22,728 nucleotides of DNA from Bacillota bacterium (lineage in GTDB: Bacteria > Bacillota > Clostridia > Lachnospirales > Lachnospiraceae): the NCBI GenBank assembly GCA_023421075.1, contig JAEZUM010000061.1, positions 1 to 22,728 of the forward strand, written 5' to 3'. A model generated the notes under the pieces. It searched no databases, had not been told where the DNA came from, and was given only the letters and a program-made list of their open reading frames with translations. The translations under genes were made by a program, and so were the position numbers. Below, in pieces: positions 5,521-13,542 of this stretch. The stretch's first letter is position 1; each line of letters begins with the position of its first letter.

Positions 5521-7872
5521 TTATTGCAGCTTCATGGATAACTGAATTCTCTTCTTCGCCACATCCACGCCGATTACCTTAACATCAACAATATCACCAA
5601 CGCTGACTACATCCAGGGGATGCTTCACGAACTTCTTGTCCGAAAGCTGTGAGATATGAACTAATCCATCCTGATGAACGCCGATATCTACAAAGGCACC
5701 AAAGTCAATAACATTTCGAACGGTTCCCTTTAGAATCATTCCTTCCGTCAGATCCTTAATCTCCAGTACATCGGTACGAAGAATTGGCTTAGGCATCTCA
5801 TCTCTGGGGTCTCTTCCCGGTTTCTCCAGTTCCTTAATAATATCCGTCAGGGTTATCTCTCCCACACCAAGCTCTTCGGCCAGCTTATGCTTATCCTTTA
5901 TCTTCTTACCTATGGAAATGATATCCTCTGATTGACCGGCTGCTTCTTCCTGTCGCTTCAGTGGCGCTTGTTCCTCAACTGCAATTCCACCCTTGCCGAC
6001 TGCAGCAGCCAATGCTTTACCAAGGGCAGTCTCTTGTGTCTTTACCGTGATCGTCTTTTGTTTTTTCTCCGGCTTCGGTTCTGCCTTCTTAACAGGTTCT
6101 ACCGCCTTTTGATTCTTCGCTTTGGCCTGGATTTCCTTAACATCCTCGAGAGTCATACCCAGCTTGACCAGCAAGGCCTGTGTTGCCTCATAGGATTCCG
6201 GATGAACACCGGTAGCATCCAACGGATTATCTCCATCTGCGATTCTCATAAAGCCCGCACACTGCTCGAAGGCCTTCGGTCCGAGCTTTGCAACCTTTAA
6301 TAACTCGGCACGGCTGCGGAAACGACCGTTCGCCTCACGATATGCCACAATATTCTTAGCAATTACCTTGCTGACACCGGATATATGCTCCAACAAGGAG
6401 ACGGAAGCGGTATTCAGATCAACACCAACCTTATTTACACAATCCTCTACCACACCCGAGAGTACCTCGCTGAGTTTCTTCTGATTCATATCATGCTGGT
6501 ACTGACCTACACCAATGGATTGCGGATCAATCTTAACCAGCTCCGCTAATGGATCCTGAAGTCTTCTTGCAATCGAGGCAGCACTTCTCTGACCCACATC
6601 AAAATTCGGAAATTCTTCGGTCGCCAGCTTACTTGCAGAATATACCGAGGCACCTGCTTCATTTACGATAATGTACTTCACCGGCTTATGAAGCTCCTTT
6701 AAGAGCTCTACAATAATCATCTCGGATTCTCTGGAGGCAGTACCGTTACCAACGGAAATCAGAGAAATATTATATTTATCGATCAGCTTCTTTACCGTTG
6801 CCTTGGCTTCCTCCACCTTGTTCTGCGGAGCTGTCGGATAAATCACAACGGTATCCAGGACCTTCCCTGTACTATCTACAACCGCCAGCTTACAGCCGGT
6901 ACGGAAGGCCGGATCCCAACCCAGTACCACCTGTCCGGTAATAGGTGGCTGCATCAGAAGCTGCACCAGATTCTTACCAAACACTTTGATCGCTCCGTCC
7001 TCTGCTTTCTCCGTCAGCTCGCTTCTGATCTCGCGTTCAATGGCAGGCGCAATCAATCTCTTATAACTATCTTCAATCGTTGCTTTTAAGATATCATTGG
7101 TATGTGGGTTGTCCTTCACGATTACCTTCTTCTCCAGATAGCGAAGGATGCGTTCCTCCGGAGCAAGAACCTTTACAGTAAGGATCTTCTCATTTTCTCC
7201 CCGGTTAATTGCAAGGATTCTATGCCCTGCTAATTTAATAAGGCTTTCTTCGAAGTTGTAATACATCTCATACACCGTCTCTTGCTTCGCATCCTTTGCT
7301 ACTGAAGTCAGTGTACCTTCTTTCATGGTTACATCGCGAATATAGCTGCGGTGTTCTGCTTCATCGGAGATATCTTCGGCGATGATATCCATGCCTCCGG
7401 AGATGGCTTCCTCAATCGTACGAACCTCTTTCTCCTCGGATAGATATTGTTCGGCAGCTACCCGGATCGATTCTGCGGTATCCTGTGACAATATCAGAGC
7501 TGCTAAGCCATCCAGCCCTTTTTCCTTCGCAATGGTTGCTCTGGTTCTTCGCTTCGGGCGATAAGGGCGATATAAATCCTCTACAACAACCAAGGTAGTC
7601 GCTGCCAGAATCTGTGCCTTCAACTCCTCGGTCAATTTGCCCTGCTCTTCTATACTACCCAGTACCTGGGTCTTCTTATCTTCCAGATTTCTCAAATATT
7701 GTAATCTTTCATGCAGATTTCTAAGCTGCTCGTCATCCAGAGATCCCGTTGCTTCCTTACGATATCGTGCTATAAAAGGGATGGTATTACCTTCATCAAT
7801 CAATTTTACGGTAGCTTCCACCTGTTCCAAACGGATGCCAAGCTCTTCCTTCAATTGTTTTAAAATATCCAT
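5521..7872 (-). CDS. tex: Tex family RNA-binding transcription accessory protein
   Basis: Tex is a nucleic-acid-binding factor related to eukaryotic Spt6 and acts with RNA polymerase. Visible in order are an N-terminal helical region with GNTIPFIARYRKEATGSLDD, the YRPKRRTRATIAKEKGL segment and the YqgF-like RNase-H-fold domain around GWDPAFRTGCKLAVVD. Two helix-hairpin-helix units follow (YQHDMNQKKL to VNKVGVDLNTAS, and ISGVSKVIAKNIVAYREANG), then GRDPRDEMPKP and a C-terminal S1 domain (GTVRNVIDFGAFVDIGVHQD). The start at 7872 is chosen because AAGGAG lies 7 nt upstream; a frame from 7899 is possible but has no such site. A Lys/Glu/Ala-rich stretch of roughly 70 residues separates the helix-hairpin-helix part from the S1 module, making the protein (783 aa) longer than most relatives. 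Confidence 0.95.
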   Translation of the reverse strand: MDILKQLKEELGIRLEQVEATVKLIDEGNTIPFIARYRKEATGSLDDEQLRNLHERLQYLRNLEDKKTQVLGSIEEQGKLTEELKAQILAATTLVVVEDLYRPYRPKRRTRATIAKEKGLDGLAALILSQDTAESIRVAAEQYLSEEKEVRTIEEAISGGMDIIAEDISDEAEHRSYIRDVTMKEGTLTSVAKDAKQETVYEMYYNFEESLIKLAGHRILAINRGENEKILTVKVLAPEERILRYLEKKVIVKDNPHTNDILKATIEDSYKRLIAPAIEREIRSELTEKAEDGAIKVFGKNLVQLLMQPPITGQVVLGWDPAFRTGCKLAVVDSTGKVLDTVVIYPTAPQNKVEEAKATVKKLIDKYNISLISVGNGTASRESEMIIVELLKELHKPVKYIIVNEAGASVYSASKLATEEFPNFDVGQRSAASIARRLQDPLAELVKIDPQSIGVGQYQHDMNQKKLSEVLSGVVEDCVNKVGVDLNTASVSLLEHISGVSKVIAKNIVAYREANGRFRSRAELLKVAKLGPKAFEQCAGFMRIADGDNPLDATGVHPESYEATQALLVKLGMTLEDVKEIQAKAKNQKAVEPVKKAEPKPEKKQKTITVKTQETALGKALAAAVGKGGIAVEEQAPLKRQEEAAGQSEDIISIGKKIKDKHKLAEELGVGEITLTDIIKELEKPGRDPRDEMPKPILRTDVLEIKDLTEGMILKGTVRNVIDFGAFVDIGVHQDGLVHISQLSDKKFVKHPLDVVSVGDIVDVKVIGVDVAKKRIQLSMKLQ

Positions 7873-7935
7873 TGTCTTACTCCTTAATCTAATTTTCATT
7901 CAATGTAGCATTTCTTATCATTTTTACCATTTTTA

Positions 7936-7964
7936 ATAATACCATCCACCACATCGAAAAGCAA
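7936..7964 (-). promoter_or_regulatory. Sigma-A promoter of tex
   Basis: On the minus strand TTGCTT (7964-7959) and TATTAT (7941-7936) are separated by 17 nt, about 65 nt before the tex start. It is divergent from the promoter at 7999. Confidence 0.68.
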
Positions 7965-7998
7965 CTGAATTCGCTTAAAAACCTGCTATATGGGACTC

Positions 7999-8027
7999 TT
8001 GACCACTTTAAAAAATAGTACTATAAT
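7999..8027 (+). promoter_or_regulatory. Sigma-A promoter of the SprA-like gene
   Basis: TTGACC (7999-8004) and a perfect TATAAT (8022-8027) are separated by exactly 17 nt. The expected transcription start, near 8034, excludes the longer reading frame that begins at 7990 and supports the GTG start at 8062. Confidence 0.9.
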
Positions 8028-8061
8028 TATACTAGAGTTAGTCTACAAAGGAGGTGCATCC

Positions 8062-8562
8062 GTGATTGGATCCATTGGTTCAGTTTCTTATACCATACCG
8101 GTAGCCGGGATACGTTCAGCCGGCGATCCGACATCTGCTGTCACAAGAGTCAGTCGTATTGCGCCTCTTGGGCAAAAGGGAACTATCAATGTTGAAAAAG
8201 CACAGCCCTCCGAGTGTCAGACCTGTAAGGAACGTAAATATATGGACGTATCGAATGAGGCCGATGTCTCTTTCCAAACCCCTACTCATGTTTCACCGGG
8301 AGCTTCCTTTGCTGCAGTTTCCGCTCATGAACAGCAGCATGTATCCAATGCTGTGGCGGAAGGTAGCAAACCAGAAGCCAGATTGGTATCCGCTTCCGTA
8401 TCCTATCAGATGGGTATCTGCCCCGAGTGTGGTACACCCTATGTGGCAGGGGGTACTACGAAGACGACCATGCAATATAATGAAAGTAACCCTTATGAAA
8501 GTGCAAGAAAATCTCTGGAAGGCAGCTTCCTTCGGGGAATGAATTTTGACTCGGTAGCATAA
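8062..8562 (+). CDS. Small HEXXH putative metalloprotein, SprA-related family
   Basis: The 166-aa protein has a zinc-protease-like motif HEQQH (residues 89-93) within SAHEQQHVSNA. A CQTC pair (52-55) lies before it and a CPEC pair (120-123) after it, which could form a structural zinc ribbon. The block CQTCKERKYMDVSNEADVSFQTPTHVSP is split here only by description; its DxSxxxxVSFQTPTH pattern resembles the SprA-related family of uncharacterised putative metalloproteases. No third zinc ligand can be assigned with confidence and no signal peptide is visible. GTG at 8062 is the start: AAAGGAGG lies 7 nt upstream, and the longer frame overlaps the promoter. It is monocistronic, with its own promoter and terminator. 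The substrate is unknown. Confidence 0.85.
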   Translation: MIGSIGSVSYTIPVAGIRSAGDPTSAVTRVSRIAPLGQKGTINVEKAQPSECQTCKERKYMDVSNEADVSFQTPTHVSPGASFAAVSAHEQQHVSNAVAEGSKPEARLVSASVSYQMGICPECGTPYVAGGTTKTTMQYNESNPYESARKSLEGSFLRGMNFDSVA

Positions 8563-8618
8563 AAGGCAAGAACTACAGTGCATGATCGGATGCCTGTTGT
8601 TCTTGCCTTTCATATTTT
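8562..8618. terminator. Bidirectional terminator between the SprA-like gene and lysC
   Basis: AAAGGCAAGAAC (8562-8573) and GTTCTTGCCTTT (8599-8610) form a perfect 12-bp stem. An inner ACAG-GCAT/ATGC-CTGT stem extends it with small internal loops. The plus-strand tail is CATATTTTG; the minus-strand tail is TTTT. It begins at the last base of the plus-strand stop codon and can also stop transcription arriving from lysC. Confidence 0.85.
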
Positions 8619-8711
8619 GTGCTTACGCAAGTTTTCTATTATTCGATAAGAGCATTCGCTCTACCTGGAATAGAATTATATATTTTAAGCCAGTATAACG
8701 ATGAAATAATC

Positions 8712-9926
8712 TTAGATCTGTGATAAGGCGAATTTCTCATGAACTGCATTCATTGCTTTCTCTACATGTGCCTCATCAATCAATACGGTAACTCTGATTT
8801 CTGAGGTAGAGATCATCTTAATGTTCACACCCACATCATACAATGCTTCGAACATCTTTGCAGCTACACCGGAATTAGACATCATACCGGCTCCTACAAT
8901 GGATACCTTGGCTACTTCTCGCTCCACCTCAATCTTCTGGCATTTGAGACTGCCCTCACGATGTCTCTCCAAGATCGCTACTGCCTCCTCTAAATCATCC
9001 TCTTTCACGGTGAAACTGATATCCTTTGTACCGTCTCTTCCCACCGATTGCAATATAATTCCTATATTAACATTATGATTTGCAAGATGATTAAATAATT
9101 TGAATGCAACCCCCGGAAGATCTTCTAATCCAATAACCGAGATACGTGCTGTATTCTTATCACAGGCTACACCACTAACGAGCATTTTTTCCATTTTTAC
9201 TTCCTCCTTAACAATAGTGCCTTCTGAATAATTGAGACTGGAACGAACCACCAACTGAACACCATACTTCTTTGCCATCTCTACCGAACGATTATGCAGG
9301 ACTCCTGCACCTAAGGAGGCCAGCTCGAGCATCTCATCATAGGTGATTTCATTCAGCTTTCTTGCGCTGGGTACCATCCTGGGATCGGCAGTAAATACGC
9401 CATCAACATCCGTATAGATTTCACAGGCGTCTGCGTGTAAAGCTGCTGCCAAAGCAACTGCTGTTGTATCGGATCCGCCTCTTCCAAGGGTTGTATAATC
9501 ATCAAATTTATTGACTCCCTGAAAGCCGGTAACAATAACAACACGTTTATTCTCTAATTCATTTTGAATTCTCTCCGAATCAATTCTTTTCAGCCTGGCA
9601 TTTCCATAGACGCTGGTGGTGTGCATCGCAACCTGATATGCATTCAGGGATACCGCGGGAACTCCCATGGTATCAAGAGCCATTGCCATAAATGCTACCG
9701 ATACCTGTTCGCCGGTTACCATCAGCATATCCAATTCTCTCTTCGATGCTTTCGGATTAATCTCCTTCGCCTGTGCCAGTAAAATATCCGTTGTCTTGCC
9801 CATTGCAGACAGAACAACGACTACCTCATTTCCTCTTTTATATTCCTCTGTAATTCTTTTGGCAACATTAAATATTCTTTCTTTATCACCTACGGATGTT
9901 CCACCGAATTTTTTTACTATTAACAT
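8712..9926 (-). CDS. lysC: Aspartate kinase
   Basis: It phosphorylates L-aspartate to aspartyl-4-phosphate, the first step toward lysine, methionine and threonine. The 404-aa single-function enzyme begins with the signature KKFGGTSVGD. GFQGVNKFDDYTTLGRGGSD and EIYTDVDGVFTADPR form the ATP and substrate site. The C-terminal part (from about residue 260) carries two ACT units (ISVIGLEDLPGVAFKLF and VSIVGAGMMSNSGVAAKMF), which usually give feedback inhibition by lysine and/or threonine. ATG at 9926 has AGGAGG 5 nt upstream. It lies 9 nt after the proposed homoserine kinase and two genes after hom, so it is probably the last gene of that operon and most likely serves threonine synthesis. No lysine riboswitch was seen. 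Confidence 0.96.
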   Translation of the reverse strand: MLIVKKFGGTSVGDKERIFNVAKRITEEYKRGNEVVVVLSAMGKTTDILLAQAKEINPKASKRELDMLMVTGEQVSVAFMAMALDTMGVPAVSLNAYQVAMHTTSVYGNARLKRIDSERIQNELENKRVVIVTGFQGVNKFDDYTTLGRGGSDTTAVALAAALHADACEIYTDVDGVFTADPRMVPSARKLNEITYDEMLELASLGAGVLHNRSVEMAKKYGVQLVVRSSLNYSEGTIVKEEVKMEKMLVSGVACDKNTARISVIGLEDLPGVAFKLFNHLANHNVNIGIILQSVGRDGTKDISFTVKEDDLEEAVAILERHREGSLKCQKIEVEREVAKVSIVGAGMMSNSGVAAKMFEALYDVGVNIKMISTSEIRVTVLIDEAHVEKAMNAVHEKFALSQI

Positions 9927-9935
9927 AGCTGCCTC

Positions 9936-11150
9936 CTAATCTCTGGCTGGATTTGAAAATAACTTCCCAATAACAGTATATCCTTCTGTCACTTCATTGC
10001 CACTCTTTTTTGCTTCTTCTTCATTATAGAGCCAGCTATGCTTCTGTTCCCTTGTACTGTCATATAAAAGGTATGGCACCGGATCACTAGTGTGTGTTCT
10101 GCAACGGATCGGAGTTGGATGATCCGGCATTATGAGCATACGATACGCTGCTCCGGCCTTATTCATTTCCTCTACTACAATCTTAATCACTCTTTGATCC
10201 AGATATTCGATTGATTTCACTTTATTTGAGATGTTCCCTTGATGTCCCATCTCATCGGGGGCTTCCACATGGATATAGACAAAATCATAATCCTCTTCCA
10301 GTAGTACCTTCACTGCTGCCATTGCTTTGCCTTCATAATTCGTGTGAAGGGTTCCATCGGCACCGGGAACCTCAACCACCTTCATCCCTGCACCAACTGC
10401 AATTCCCTTAAGAAGATCCACTGCAGATATCATAGCGCCTCTTTTCCGGTTCTTCTCTTCAAAAGAAGTGAGTGCCGGCTTCGTTCCTGCCCCCCAGAAC
10501 CAGATAGAATTCGCTTTATTTAACCCCTTTTCCTGCCTTGCTATGTTAATCGGATGATTGTTCAATATGTTAAAGCTGCGAATCATCATATCCTTTAGAA
10601 TAGCATCCTTCGGTAGATATTCGCCAACCACTCTGCCTAAGATATCATGAGGCTGTGCCAGTTCAATCACCTCGCCCTTGTCCCAGATAGTGAGATGGCG
10701 GTAACTGGTTCCCACATAGAATTTATAAATATCATTCTCCAGCTCTTTCCTTACTGCCTCGATTAATACGGCTGCATCTTCCGTCGAGATCTCACCGGAG
10801 CTATGATCGACCATCGTTCTCTCTTCGTAGGGCAAGTCCTCCTCCGACAAGGTAACAATATTACATCGCAGAGCAATATCGGTTGGCTTCATATCAACAC
10901 CGATACTGAGTGCTTCCAGAGGAGAGCGACCGGAATAATAGATTTTAGGATTATACCCAAGAACAGCTAAATTAGCTGTATCACTGCCCGGCTTCATTCC
11001 CTCCGGGATCGTATGTGCGATACCAAGCTCAGATTTCTTCGCCAGCTCATCCAACTGAGGCGTATCCGCAGCCATCAGAGGCGTTCTGTTATCTAGGGCG
11101 GCTAACGGTTCATCGGCCATACCGTCACCAAGAACAACGATATATTTCAT
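9936..11150 (-). CDS. iPGM/ApgM-like phosphotransferase, proposed homoserine kinase
   Basis: The 404-aa protein belongs to the alkaline-phosphatase superfamily, cofactor-independent phosphoglycerate mutase ApgM branch. Visible are the metal-binding VVLGDGMADEP at the N-terminus, the catalytic-serine region MKPGSDTANLAVLGY, the sugar-mutase-like YYSGRSPLEA, HVEAPDEMGHQGN, and MPDHPTP. The start at 11150 is chosen because AAAGGA lies 9 nt upstream; the longer frame from 11183 has none. Between hom and lysC it fits the ApgM-related subgroup (TIGRFAM 'proposed homoserine kinase') that occurs where the usual GHMP-type ThrB is missing. I infer homoserine phosphorylation from this context; ordinary phosphoglycerate mutase activity cannot be excluded by sequence. 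Confidence 0.88.
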   Translation of the reverse strand: MKYIVVLGDGMADEPLAALDNRTPLMAADTPQLDELAKKSELGIAHTIPEGMKPGSDTANLAVLGYNPKIYYSGRSPLEALSIGVDMKPTDIALRCNIVTLSEEDLPYEERTMVDHSSGEISTEDAAVLIEAVRKELENDIYKFYVGTSYRHLTIWDKGEVIELAQPHDILGRVVGEYLPKDAILKDMMIRSFNILNNHPINIARQEKGLNKANSIWFWGAGTKPALTSFEEKNRKRGAMISAVDLLKGIAVGAGMKVVEVPGADGTLHTNYEGKAMAAVKVLLEEDYDFVYIHVEAPDEMGHQGNISNKVKSIEYLDQRVIKIVVEEMNKAGAAYRMLIMPDHPTPIRCRTHTSDPVPYLLYDSTREQKHSWLYNEEEAKKSGNEVTEGYTVIGKLFSNPARD

Positions 11151-11234
11151 AGAATCAAGTCCTTTCTGTTTCTGCCAAATCATTGGTATATAATTTGCTT
11201 ATGTTTTAGTATTACTACCGGATATCATAGATAA

Positions 11235-11259
11235 AGAAAGTCGTTTGTTTCGACTTTCT
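11235..11259 (-). terminator. Possible partial terminator between hom and the kinase gene
   Basis: On the minus strand AGAAAGTCG pairs perfectly with CGACTTTCT around a 7-nt loop, followed by a modest T-rich tail (TTATCTAT). It lies in the 197-bp spacer after hom. It may reduce, rather than stop, transcription into the downstream genes, or act as an mRNA-stabilising or processing hairpin. The rest of the spacer shows nothing firm. Confidence 0.45.
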
Positions 11260-11347
11260 CTAATCAATTATATGGAATTGGGTCATTGTCCGCTCTGTCA
11301 AACTTAATCTTATTCTATAGAAATGGTCTTCGCAGTCCTTATACGTG

Positions 11348-12568
11348 TTAAAACCTTACACGTATTGTACTGACAATACCATCTAAGTATTCTTTCTTCT
11401 CTTTTAATTCCTGTTCTGTCATACTCGTTGTGATAAAGGCGAATTCACCGTCAACTCCCGGTGCTACAACCTCCTCTACCTCTCCAAAAAGCTTCACAGC
11501 TTCTCTCCTGGCAACTTCCTTGTCTCCGGTTACTCGGATAAAGAAACGATGTTGAACCAGGTTAATATCTGTCAGCTCTAATTTTCTGCTGCTCCAAAGT
11601 GTCCATATATTTTTACCGACGTGTTTCGCTGCATCAACAACATCTGCAACTACTGCACTCGCGGTCGGCAGCTTTCCCGCTCCGCTTCCGTAAAACATAA
11701 CATCACCAATTACATTACCTCTTACAAAGATTCCGTTAAAGACATCATTCACACTGAAAAGCGGATGATTTGCTTTAATAAGGACCGGTGCAACCATTGC
11801 ATGCACCTGAGAATCATTGCCGCGGATACTGGAGGCAAACAATTTTATTCTTGCGCATAATGCCTTTGCATATTTTATATCGATATCTGTAATCTTTGTG
11901 ATACCCTCTGTATAGATATCCTCGAAATCCACCTGCATACCAAATGCCAGGGAAGATAAAATAGCTATCTTTCTGCAGGCATCATGACCTTCTACATCGG
12001 CAGCCGGATTACGTTCAGCATAACCCATCTTTTGAGCATTTTCTAATGCGGTATTAAAATCCAGACCTTCCTCACTCATCTTCGATAAGATATAGTTTGT
12101 CGTTCCATTTAAGATACCGGTGATTTCTACAATTTCATCCGCAGTCAGGGATTGGTTTAGGGGTCTGATGATTGGAATGCCACCGCCTACACTCGCTTCA
12201 AAGAGGAAATTAAGATTGCGTTCCTTTGCCATATCCAGAAGCTCTGCTCCATGCTTGGCTACCAATTCCTTATTGGAGGTAACAACACTCTTTCCTTTTA
12301 AAAGTGCTTGCTTAACGAAGGAATACGCGGGTTCGACTCCACCCATTACTTCCACAACAACTTTCACCTCAGGATCATCCATGATAATATTTACGTCATG
12401 AACCAGCTTCTCCATAATCGGATCCCCCGGAAACTCTCTCAGATCCAGAACGTACTTAATATTAATCTGATCTCCTGCCCTCTTTTTAATGCTCTCACCA
12501 TTGATTCCAAGTACCTCAACCACACCGGAACCAATTGTGCCGTATCCTAAGACTGCGATATTAATCAT
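11348..12568 (-). CDS. hom: Homoserine dehydrogenase with C-terminal ACT domain
   Basis: It reduces aspartate-4-semialdehyde to homoserine with NAD(P)H. The 406-aa protein starts with the Rossmann motif IAVLGYGTIGSGVVE. The catalytic core shows VTSNKELVAKHG, FEASVGGGIPIIRPL, GILNGTTNYILSKM, GYAERNPAADVEGHDACRK and SGAGKLPTASAVVADV. Residues from about 330 on (HRFFIRVTGDKEVARREAV to the end) are an ACT domain, the usual site of threonine feedback. The start at 12568 is set by AGGAGG 7 nt upstream; an in-frame extension to 12628 runs into a repeated leader and has no ribosome-binding site. It follows the ACT-protein gene, with an unusual 210-bp structured spacer, and precedes the proposed homoserine kinase and lysC. 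Confidence 0.96.
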   Translation of the reverse strand: MINIAVLGYGTIGSGVVEVLGINGESIKKRAGDQINIKYVLDLREFPGDPIMEKLVHDVNIIMDDPEVKVVVEVMGGVEPAYSFVKQALLKGKSVVTSNKELVAKHGAELLDMAKERNLNFLFEASVGGGIPIIRPLNQSLTADEIVEITGILNGTTNYILSKMSEEGLDFNTALENAQKMGYAERNPAADVEGHDACRKIAILSSLAFGMQVDFEDIYTEGITKITDIDIKYAKALCARIKLFASSIRGNDSQVHAMVAPVLIKANHPLFSVNDVFNGIFVRGNVIGDVMFYGSGAGKLPTASAVVADVVDAAKHVGKNIWTLWSSRKLELTDINLVQHRFFIRVTGDKEVARREAVKLFGEVEEVVAPGVDGEFAFITTSMTEQELKEKKEYLDGIVSTIRVRF

Positions 12569-12624
12569 CACTGCTCCTCCTGTTCTGCTCATCTCTATCA
12601 GTGAAGTCTCATAATTATGTCTCT

Positions 12625-12751
12625 CCATTGTGCGAACTTCGTAGTTCTTCCTACTTTATTAAGTTTGTACCGAGGATTACGCAGGTACAAACCTTTAACT
12701 TCCTGGAAGAACAAGGAGTGAGCACCATTGTGCGAACTTCGTAGTTCTTCC
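12625..12751. repeat. Exact 27-bp direct repeat with alternative hairpins in the ACT-hom spacer
   Basis: Positions 12625-12651 and 12725-12751 are identical, exactly 100 bp apart. Each copy can fold on the minus strand as GAACT-ACGA-AGTTC. Between them lie a TTTGTACC/GGTACAAA stem (12664-12691 region) and a single GTTCTTCC on the minus strand (12712-12705). That segment is complementary to GGAAGAAC in either repeat copy, so the two long pairings exclude each other. It sits in the transcribed leader of hom. No T-box signature was found. It could be a regulatory structure or the remains of a 100-bp tandem duplication. Confidence 0.75.
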
Positions 12752-12752
12752 C

Positions 12753-12779
12753 ATGTGAATTAATGTAATTAATTCACAT
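12753..12779 (-). other. Perfect 12-bp AT-rich hairpin at the ACT-gene stop codon
   Basis: ATGTGAATTAAT and ATTAATTCACAT are perfectly complementary around a 3-nt loop. The stem begins at the last base of the TAA stop of the ACT-protein gene. It is followed by TGGGAAGAAC with no T tract, so it is not a standard terminator. A role in 3'-end stability or processing is possible. Confidence 0.6.
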
Positions 12780-13219
12780 TATTCTCTGGAAACTAATTTA
12801 ACATAGTGGACACCCTGCATTGCTTCAATCGCCTCGATCATCTGTGAGGTACTGTCTGTCTGAGGTAATATCTCAATACTTAAGGTCAATAATGCAATTC
12901 CGTTCACCGGAATACTTTGATGAATTGTAAGAATATTCGCTTCACACTTCGCTACCTGACTAAGCACCTTGGATAGTAGTCCCGGCATATCATCCATCTG
13001 GAGCATAAAGGTAATCGTTTTGCCTCTGGTATTCTCATAAAACGGAAATATGTCATCACGATATTTATAAAAGGAACTTCTGCTTATTTCTACGGCATCG
13101 GTAGCCTCCTGAACTGTCATAACCCGCTCAGAATCGAGAAGCCTCTTTGCTTCCACTACCTTCAATAGTACCTCCGGTACTGCCTTCTTTTTTACAATAA
13201 AATATTGATCTTCTTTCAT
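12779..13219 (-). CDS. ACT domain-containing protein, UPF0735 (PheB-like)
   Basis: The 146-aa protein has an N-terminal helical DNA-binding-like region (YFIVKKKAVPEVLLKVVEAK, then QEATDAVEISRSSFYKYRDDI, which reads like a helix-turn-helix) and a C-terminal ACT domain (ITFMLQMDDMPGLLSKVLSQ, ANILTIHQSIPVNG). ACT domains bind amino acids. With the helix-turn-helix-like part, this suggests an amino-acid-responsive regulator, perhaps of its own operon; that is inference, as the family is largely uncharacterised. ATG at 13219 has CAGGAGGT at about 8 nt. It is the first gene of the hom operon, behind a 17-nt-spaced promoter. Family length and motifs match well. Confidence 0.92.
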   Translation of the reverse strand: MKEDQYFIVKKKAVPEVLLKVVEAKRLLDSERVMTVQEATDAVEISRSSFYKYRDDIFPFYENTRGKTITFMLQMDDMPGLLSKVLSQVAKCEANILTIHQSIPVNGIALLTLSIEILPQTDSTSQMIEAIEAMQGVHYVKLVSRE

Positions 13220-13314
13220 GTGTTTAACACCTCCTGAGGTTTTTCAGGGTAGCATATGTATGAAACAAAAGGGACTGTATTTATTACAAATACAATTGTC
13301 TTTCTAAGAAAGAT

Positions 13315-13343
13315 ATACTACCATATATTTATTCATAATGCAA
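13315..13343 (-). promoter_or_regulatory. Sigma-A promoter of the threonine operon
   Basis: On the minus strand TTGCAT (13343-13338) and TAGTAT (13320-13315) are 17 nt apart. The leader of roughly 90 nt contains a short TCTTTC/GAAAGA hairpin and no T-box or other riboswitch that I recognise. Confidence 0.68.
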
Positions 13344-13542
13344 TAGCATTTTACCACCTTACAAGGAAAAAATAAAGTTTTGTTACTTATGCTTGAATAG
13401 TTAAGGATATATATTAATTTTTTTGTATAATAATTAATTTTGTACAGAAATGACCACCGAAGTTATCGTCTTCTAAGGTTGGCTAAAGTAATATACGGAA
13501 GCATTCATCATATAATGTATAAAACATCACATTAAGGACAGT
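13344..13542 (+). other. AT-rich upstream region of the LysM/GH18 gene
   Basis: This stretch separates the divergent threonine operon and the LysM/GH18 gene. No good TTGACA-17-TATAAT pair is present. CATATAATG at 13509-13517, with an upstream ATA, loosely resembles a mother-cell sporulation (sigma-E or sigma-K) promoter, which would suit a spore protein. The match is weak and should be read only as a candidate. Confidence 0.25.

Noticed and set aside
7990..8061. N-terminal extension of the SprA-like gene from ATG 7990
   Set aside because: The extension overlaps the -35 and -10 of the gene's own promoter; GTG at 8062 has an optimal ribosome-binding site.
8619..8711. Possible riboswitch or small RNA between the terminator and lysC
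   Set aside because: Only short weak hairpins (AGAGC/GCTCT) are visible, and it lies downstream of lysC on the coding strand, so it cannot be a lysC leader.
12569..12779. T-box or threonine attenuator with leader peptide before hom
   Set aside because: No T-box consensus (AGGGTGG-type) and no T-tract terminator are present; the 25-codon frame lacks a ribosome-binding site and its Thr codons are not clustered.
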